Source: Clostridia bacterium
GTDB lineage: Bacteria > Bacillota > Clostridia > Christensenellales > DTU072
DNA length: 9,921 bases
Assembly (NCBI GenBank): GCA_028703745.1
Contig: JAQVME010000032.1
Span: 1 to 9,921, forward strand
Direction of reading: 5' to 3'
The notes below the pieces were generated by a model. It was not told where the DNA came from. It did no database searches and was given only the letters and a program-made list of their open reading frames with translations. The translations under genes and the position numbers were made by a program. This document shows, piece by piece, positions 7,035 through 9,921 of the stretch (its first letter is position 1; every line of letters begins with the position of its first letter).

Positions 7035-7078
7035 GGGGGCGCAGCCGGCAGACAAAACCGGGGCGCCCTCTTTTTTTT
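7035..7078 (+). terminator. Intrinsic terminator of the phage operon
   Basis: The outer stem GGGGGCGC (7035-7042) pairs with GCGCCCTC (7063-7070), seven Watson-Crick pairs and one G-U. An inner CCGG (7045-7048) pairs with CCGG (7058-7061), leaving a 9-base loop. A run of eight T (7071-7078) follows at once. It begins 20 bases after the holin stop codon and would end the late transcript and insulate the host gene beyond. Confidence 0.9.
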
Positions 7079-7083
7079 GCGCT

Positions 7084-7135
7084 ATAAAAATATTATATCA
7101 TTGACAAAGCACCGCTACTGATGATATATTTTTAT
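7084..7135. repeat. AT-rich imperfect dyad around the ligase promoter
   Basis: The left arm ATAAAAATATTATATCAT (7084-7101) and the right arm ATGATATATTTTTAT (7121-7135) are inverted copies, apart from a 3-base insertion in the left arm. The right arm overlaps the -10 box and the left arm ends on the first T of the -35 box. Read on the - strand, the left arm contains an extended -10-like TGATATAAT (7100 down to 7092), so it could be a divergent promoter, an operator for a dimeric regulator, or chance in AT-rich DNA. Confidence 0.5.
7101..7130 (+). promoter_or_regulatory. Sigma-70-type promoter for the acyl-CoA synthetase
   Basis: TTGACA (7101-7106) is a perfect -35 box. TATATT (7125-7130) is a good -10 box after an 18-base spacer and is preceded by TGA, giving an extended -10 look. 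Transcription should begin near 7137, leaving a leader of about 20 bases with GGAGG at 7149-7153, five bases before the ATG. The promoter lies just after the phage terminator, so the gene does not depend on phage transcription. Confidence 0.78.
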
Positions 7136-7158
7136 GTATATATAATCCGGAGGCAGGC

Positions 7159-8817
7159 ATGGAGAGACTTTACAAAAAATTTATGCAAGAAACCGTCGAT
7201 GAGAACGGACTTTTGAAAAAGCTGACATACACCATTCCCGAAGATTTCAACTTCGGCTTCGACGTTGTCGACGCTATCGCCGCAAAGAATGCCGCAAAAA
7301 AGGCTATGATATGGATGTCAAACGAAGGCGAGGTACGAAACTTCACTTTCGACGATATTATGCGATACTCCAACAAAGTCGCAAATTATTTCGTAAAAAA
7401 CGGCATAAAAAAAGGCGACAAGGTCATGCTGGTTTTGAAAAGGCGCTTTGAGTTTTGGTTCTGCATAGTCGCTTTGCATAAGATAGGCGCCATAGTTATC
7501 CCTGCCACGCATCAGCTTATGAAAAAAGACTTTGTGTACCGCTTCAGAGCCGCCAACATTTGCGGCATTGTTTGCACTCCCGACGACGGTGTTTGCGACG
7601 AAGCCGAAAAAGCCTTCGCCGAATACGACGGCATAAAATTCAAATCCATAATAAAAGGTTCGAGAGAGGGCTGGGACTTCTTTGATGACGGCATAGCCGC
7701 CGAGAGCGATGTTTTTGCAAGACCTACGGGCGCTGCCGCGGCGACGATCAAGGACATAATGATTATGTATTTCACCTCCGGCACTACGGGTTATCCGAAG
7801 ATCGCCGTACATAACTTTGATTATCCCATCGGACATATCACGACCGCCGTATGGTGGCATGACATCGATACCGAAGGCGTACATTTCACTATTTCGGATA
7901 CAGGCTGGGCGAAGTCGGTTTGGGGCAAGTTGTATGGTCAATGGATAGCCGAAGGCTGTATTTTTACCTATGATTTCGAAAAGTTCAAGGCATCCGATAT
8001 ACTTTCGCTGTTTTCAAGGTTCAAGATAACCACGTTTTGCGCGCCGCCTACTATGTACAGGTTTTTCATTAAAGAAGATTTATATAAATATGATTTGAGC
8101 TCGCTAAAGCACGCAACAATTGCTGGCGAAGCTCTGAATCCTGAGGTATTTAAGCAATTCTACAACGCCACCGGTCTAAAACTCATGGAGGGCTTCGGAC
8201 AGACGGAGGCTACGGTTATGCTTGGCAACCTCAAGGGCATGATACCCAAGCCGGGCAGTATGGGAAAACCCAATCCGCAATACGACATTGACCTTGTCGA
8301 CCACGAGGGCAAAACCGTTGCCGACGGCGTAGCCGGAGAAATAGTTGTCAAAATAGGCAAGGATATACCCGTGGGACTCTTCAAAGGCTATTACAAGGAC
8401 GAAATGAAGACCCGCGAGGTTTGGTGCGACGGCGTTTATCATACGGGTGACACGGCGTGGAGAGACGAAGACGGCTATTATTGGTACGTGGGCAGGTCCG
8501 ACGACATCATAAAGTCCAGCGGCTACAGAATAGGCCCGTTCGAAATAGAAAGCGTTATCATGGAGCACCCTTCGGTTATGGAGTGCGCCGTGACGGGCGA
8601 GCCTGATGCCGTGAGAGGTATGGCCGTAAAAGCCACCATTGTGCTTATTAAGGGCGTGGAGCCCACGGACGCGCTCAAGAAGGAGATACAGGATTTCGTG
8701 AAGCACAATACCGCGCCTTACAAATACCCCCGTGTAGTAGAGTTTGTCACAGAGCTGCCAAAAACTATCAGCGGAAAAATCAGAAGGACGGAGATTCGCA
8801 ACAAGGAAAACAAATAA
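7159..8817 (+). CDS. AMP-forming acyl-CoA synthetase, medium-chain (ACSM-like)
   Basis: A 552-residue, apparently complete adenylate-forming enzyme that activates a carboxylic acid with ATP to acyl-AMP and then transfers it to coenzyme A, in the cytosol. Core motifs in order: phosphate-binding loop YFTSGTTGYPK (204-214), FCAPPTMYR (293-301), GEAL (323-326), EGFGQTEAT (344-352), YHTGD (427-431), the hinge and ATP-ribose region WYVGRSDDIIKSSGYRIGPFEIE (442 onward, in the DD/SGYR form), and the PKTISGKIRR loop with catalytic lysine K540. The DTGWAKSVWGKLYGQW stretch is characteristic of medium-chain/ACSM-type ligases; the actual acid (acetate, branched or aromatic acid) cannot be told. The start has GGAGG 5 bases upstream and its own promoter, and a terminator follows. 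The gene appears intact and unrelated to the phage. Confidence 0.93.
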   Translation: MERLYKKFMQETVDENGLLKKLTYTIPEDFNFGFDVVDAIAAKNAAKKAMIWMSNEGEVRNFTFDDIMRYSNKVANYFVKNGIKKGDKVMLVLKRRFEFWFCIVALHKIGAIVIPATHQLMKKDFVYRFRAANICGIVCTPDDGVCDEAEKAFAEYDGIKFKSIIKGSREGWDFFDDGIAAESDVFARPTGAAAATIKDIMIMYFTSGTTGYPKIAVHNFDYPIGHITTAVWWHDIDTEGVHFTISDTGWAKSVWGKLYGQWIAEGCIFTYDFEKFKASDILSLFSRFKITTFCAPPTMYRFFIKEDLYKYDLSSLKHATIAGEALNPEVFKQFYNATGLKLMEGFGQTEATVMLGNLKGMIPKPGSMGKPNPQYDIDLVDHEGKTVADGVAGEIVVKIGKDIPVGLFKGYYKDEMKTREVWCDGVYHTGDTAWRDEDGYYWYVGRSDDIIKSSGYRIGPFEIESVIMEHPSVMECAVTGEPDAVRGMAVKATIVLIKGVEPTDALKKEIQDFVKHNTAPYKYPRVVEFVTELPKTISGKIRRTEIRNKENK

Positions 8818-8842
8818 GACTGCCATATATAACAAGCAGGCA

Positions 8843-8879
8843 AGGTTGTCTCAATATTATGATTGGGGCAACCTTTTTT
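8843..8879 (+). terminator. Intrinsic terminator after the acyl-CoA synthetase
   Basis: A 13-bp stem, AGGTTGTCTCAAT (8843-8855) with ATTGGGGCAACCT (8862-8874), including two G-U pairs, closes a 6-base loop ATTATG. It is followed by a T-run ending at 8879. It begins 25 bases after the ligase stop and separates it from the transporter gene. Confidence 0.92.
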
Positions 8880-8901
8880 GTTATAGCCGGCGGGTATTTT
8901 A

Positions 8902-8910
8902 TGATATAAT
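8902..8910 (+). promoter_or_regulatory. Extended -10 promoter for the MMPL transporter
   Basis: TGATATAAT is a perfect extended -10 element (TG-N-TATAAT). No good -35 box lies 16-18 bases upstream, as is common for extended -10 promoters. Transcription would begin near 8917, giving a leader of about 27 bases before the ATG at 8944. The surrounding ATGATATAATATT (8901-8913) is an exact reverse complement of bases 7089-7101 upstream of the ligase. Confidence 0.65.
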
Positions 8911-8943
8911 ATTTTAATAAACGATAGCGCGCGGACGTAAACA

Positions 8944-9921
8944 ATGAAAAGATTTGCCGAATTTATAGTCAACAAAAGAAAATATATCGTCATAGCTGTG
9001 ATAGCAGCTATGCTGCTTTCGGGCGTGGGACTTTTCTTTTTTATTTATGACGGCAGAATCAACTCCGATATGCTGGAGTATCTGCCGGAGGATACTTCTA
9101 CAGTTAGGGGAATAAATTTTTTGAAAGAGCATTTCGGCGTAAAGGGCGACGCTTTCATCGTCGTGGAGGGAGCCGAGGAGGATGCCGATTTGCAACAGAA
9201 GGTAGAGCTTTTGAAGCAGATTGAGGGCTTGTCGCAGTTCTTTTGGGTTGGCGACGTCGAAAACATGCAAAGGCTGGGAGAGCTTATTTCCACTTACTTT
9301 CCGTCTGCCGAAATAGAAATAAACATCGAGGAGATACGCTCTTATCTTAAAGAGCCGATAAATCCCGGACAAGCGGATACAAAATATAATTACGTCATAC
9401 TTATGTTGTTCGATTACTCGCCGTCGACGGACGAGGCTTTTGCCGTGCTCGACAGCGTTGGTGAAATCTTAGGGGAAAGGAGCTTTGCCGTATCGGGCAT
9501 GACTGCCACGGCAAAGCAAGTCATGCAAGAGACCATGGCGGAACTGCCGTATTATATCGTTTTTAGCATTCTCGCAGTATCTATCGTGTTATTTCTCTCC
9601 ACATCCTCGTTAATGGAGCCCGTCGTGCTCATGGTTACGCTGCTGGTTTCGGTATTCATAAATATGGGCACAAACCTTATTTTCCCTTCGGTCAGCATAA
9701 TCAGCTTCGCTGCGTCGGGGGTTATGCAGCTCGGTATAGCCATGGATTACGCCATATTTTTTATGCACACCTACAACGAGTTGCGACGGGAGACGGACGC
9801 AGTTTCGGCGGCAAAAAGGGCTTTGCCAAGAATTCTTACGACCATTCTCGCAAGCAGCTTGACTACTATCGGCGGATTTTCAGCGCTAATATTTATGGAG
9901 TTTGAAATAGGCTTAGACCTT
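8944..9921 (+). CDS. MMPL/RND-family membrane transporter, 3'-truncated by window edge
   Basis: The first 326 residues of a large polytopic inner-membrane protein; the frame is open at the right edge, so the rest lies outside. Layout: TM1 at about 13-34 (YIVIAVIAAMLLSGVGLFFF), a large extracytoplasmic domain (about 36-200) beginning with the DMLEYLPED motif common in bacterial MMPL proteins, then TM2 (about 202-219), TM3 (about 225-246), TM4 (about 250-275) and TM5 (about 298-318). TM4 carries MDYA (D268-Y269), the Asp-Tyr pair that in MmpL proteins belongs to the proton relay; a matching second set is expected in the missing half. The family exports lipids or other hydrophobic molecules by proton exchange; the substrate is unknown. 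The ATG at 8944 is the first plausible start after the promoter, with only a weak ribosome site (GGAC region). Confidence 0.88.
   Translation, partial: MKRFAEFIVNKRKYIVIAVIAAMLLSGVGLFFFIYDGRINSDMLEYLPEDTSTVRGINFLKEHFGVKGDAFIVVEGAEEDADLQQKVELLKQIEGLSQFFWVGDVENMQRLGELISTYFPSAEIEINIEEIRSYLKEPINPGQADTKYNYVILMLFDYSPSTDEAFAVLDSVGEILGERSFAVSGMTATAKQVMQETMAELPYYIVFSILAVSIVLFLSTSSLMEPVVLMVTLLVSVFINMGTNLIFPSVSIISFAASGVMQLGIAMDYAIFFMHTYNELRRETDAVSAAKRALPRILTTILASSLTTIGGFSALIFMEFEIGLDL

Larger units (their letters stand above)
1..7078 (+). mobile_element. Prophage head/short-tail structural module (right end)
   Basis: Nine consecutive same-strand genes with overlaps or short gaps encode a portal, scaffold-like protein, coat, connector-like proteins, coiled-coil proteins and a holin, and end in a strong terminator. 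Immediately afterwards lie metabolic and membrane-transport genes with their own promoters, which points to an integrated phage rather than a free genome. The order and approximate protein sizes match the P22 series (portal, scaffold, coat, gp4, gp10, needle), and there are no long-tail genes, so a podovirus-type virion is inferred. The left end lies outside the window. The exact right boundary is unknown: it could be anywhere from the holin stop to the start of the ligase gene. Confidence 0.82.

Noticed and set aside
7141..7146. TATAAT just before the ligase ribosome site as the -10 box
   Set aside because: It would start transcription inside or after the Shine-Dalgarno sequence, and it has no matching -35. 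The TTGACA/TATATT pair upstream fits better.
7318..7941. 207-codon open frame on the - strand in the acyl-CoA synthetase
   Set aside because: Same reason: antisense to conserved ligase coding sequence, with no ribosome site or recognisable protein.
8176..8835. 219-codon open frame on the - strand in the acyl-CoA synthetase
   Set aside because: It lies opposite a fully motif-supported enzyme gene; it is a shadow frame.
1..9921. tRNA, rRNA, CRISPR array or insertion sequence
   Set aside because: I looked for clover-leaf ends, regularly spaced repeats and transposase-like frames with terminal repeats and saw none.

Overview
The window joins two unlike regions. Bases 1 to about 7080 are the virion-structure operon of a short-tailed (P22-like) double-stranded DNA phage, almost certainly the right end of an integrated prophage. 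From about 7140 onward there are ordinary bacterial chromosomal genes. All genes are on the + strand. Base composition is moderate, Shine-Dalgarno sites are strong (AAGGAG/AAAGGAGG), there is a BhlA/UviB-type holin, and the ligase and MMPL proteins look like those of anaerobic Firmicutes. Together these suggest an uncultured (perhaps gut) Clostridia-like host. This taxonomic placement is inference.

Phage region: the 3' part of the portal gene (open at the left edge, 1-1596), scaffold-like protein (1608-2165), HK97-fold major coat protein (2186-3352), a small conserved-looking protein of unknown function (3355-3678) that contains a perfect 15-bp inverted repeat, a P22 gp4-like head-completion candidate (3689-4216), a P22 gp10-like beta-propeller-like protein (4216-5694), a 33-residue coiled-coil micro-gene (5694-5795), a 325-residue Gln-rich coiled-coil protein (5795-6772), and a holin-like protein (6800-7015). 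Strong terminator at 7035-7078. Order and sizes recall the P22 series portal-scaffold-coat-gp4-gp10-needle. No tail-tube, tape-measure, tailspike, endolysin or integrase gene is visible. Several junctions are stop/start overlaps (TGATG, TGATGG, TAATG), which argues for one translationally coupled transcript.

Junction 7016-7158: terminator, then an AT-rich imperfect dyad around a good sigma-70-type promoter (TTGACA-18 bp-TATATT). The prophage-host boundary probably lies in or near this stretch, but without the left end no attachment core can be identified.

Host region: an AMP-forming acyl-CoA synthetase of the medium-chain (ACSM-like) type (7159-8817) with its own promoter and a clear terminator (8843-8879). 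Next comes an extended -10 promoter (TGATATAAT) and the 5' part of an MMPL/RND-family membrane transporter (8944 to the right edge). The two host genes are separated by a terminator, so they are probably not one operon.

The most notable items are the micro-gene 5694-5795, the perfect hairpin at 3473-3505, the abrupt end of the phage module after a lone holin, and a 13-nt promoter-like element present in inverted orientation in both host intergenic regions. I found no convincing evidence of a wholly new system.
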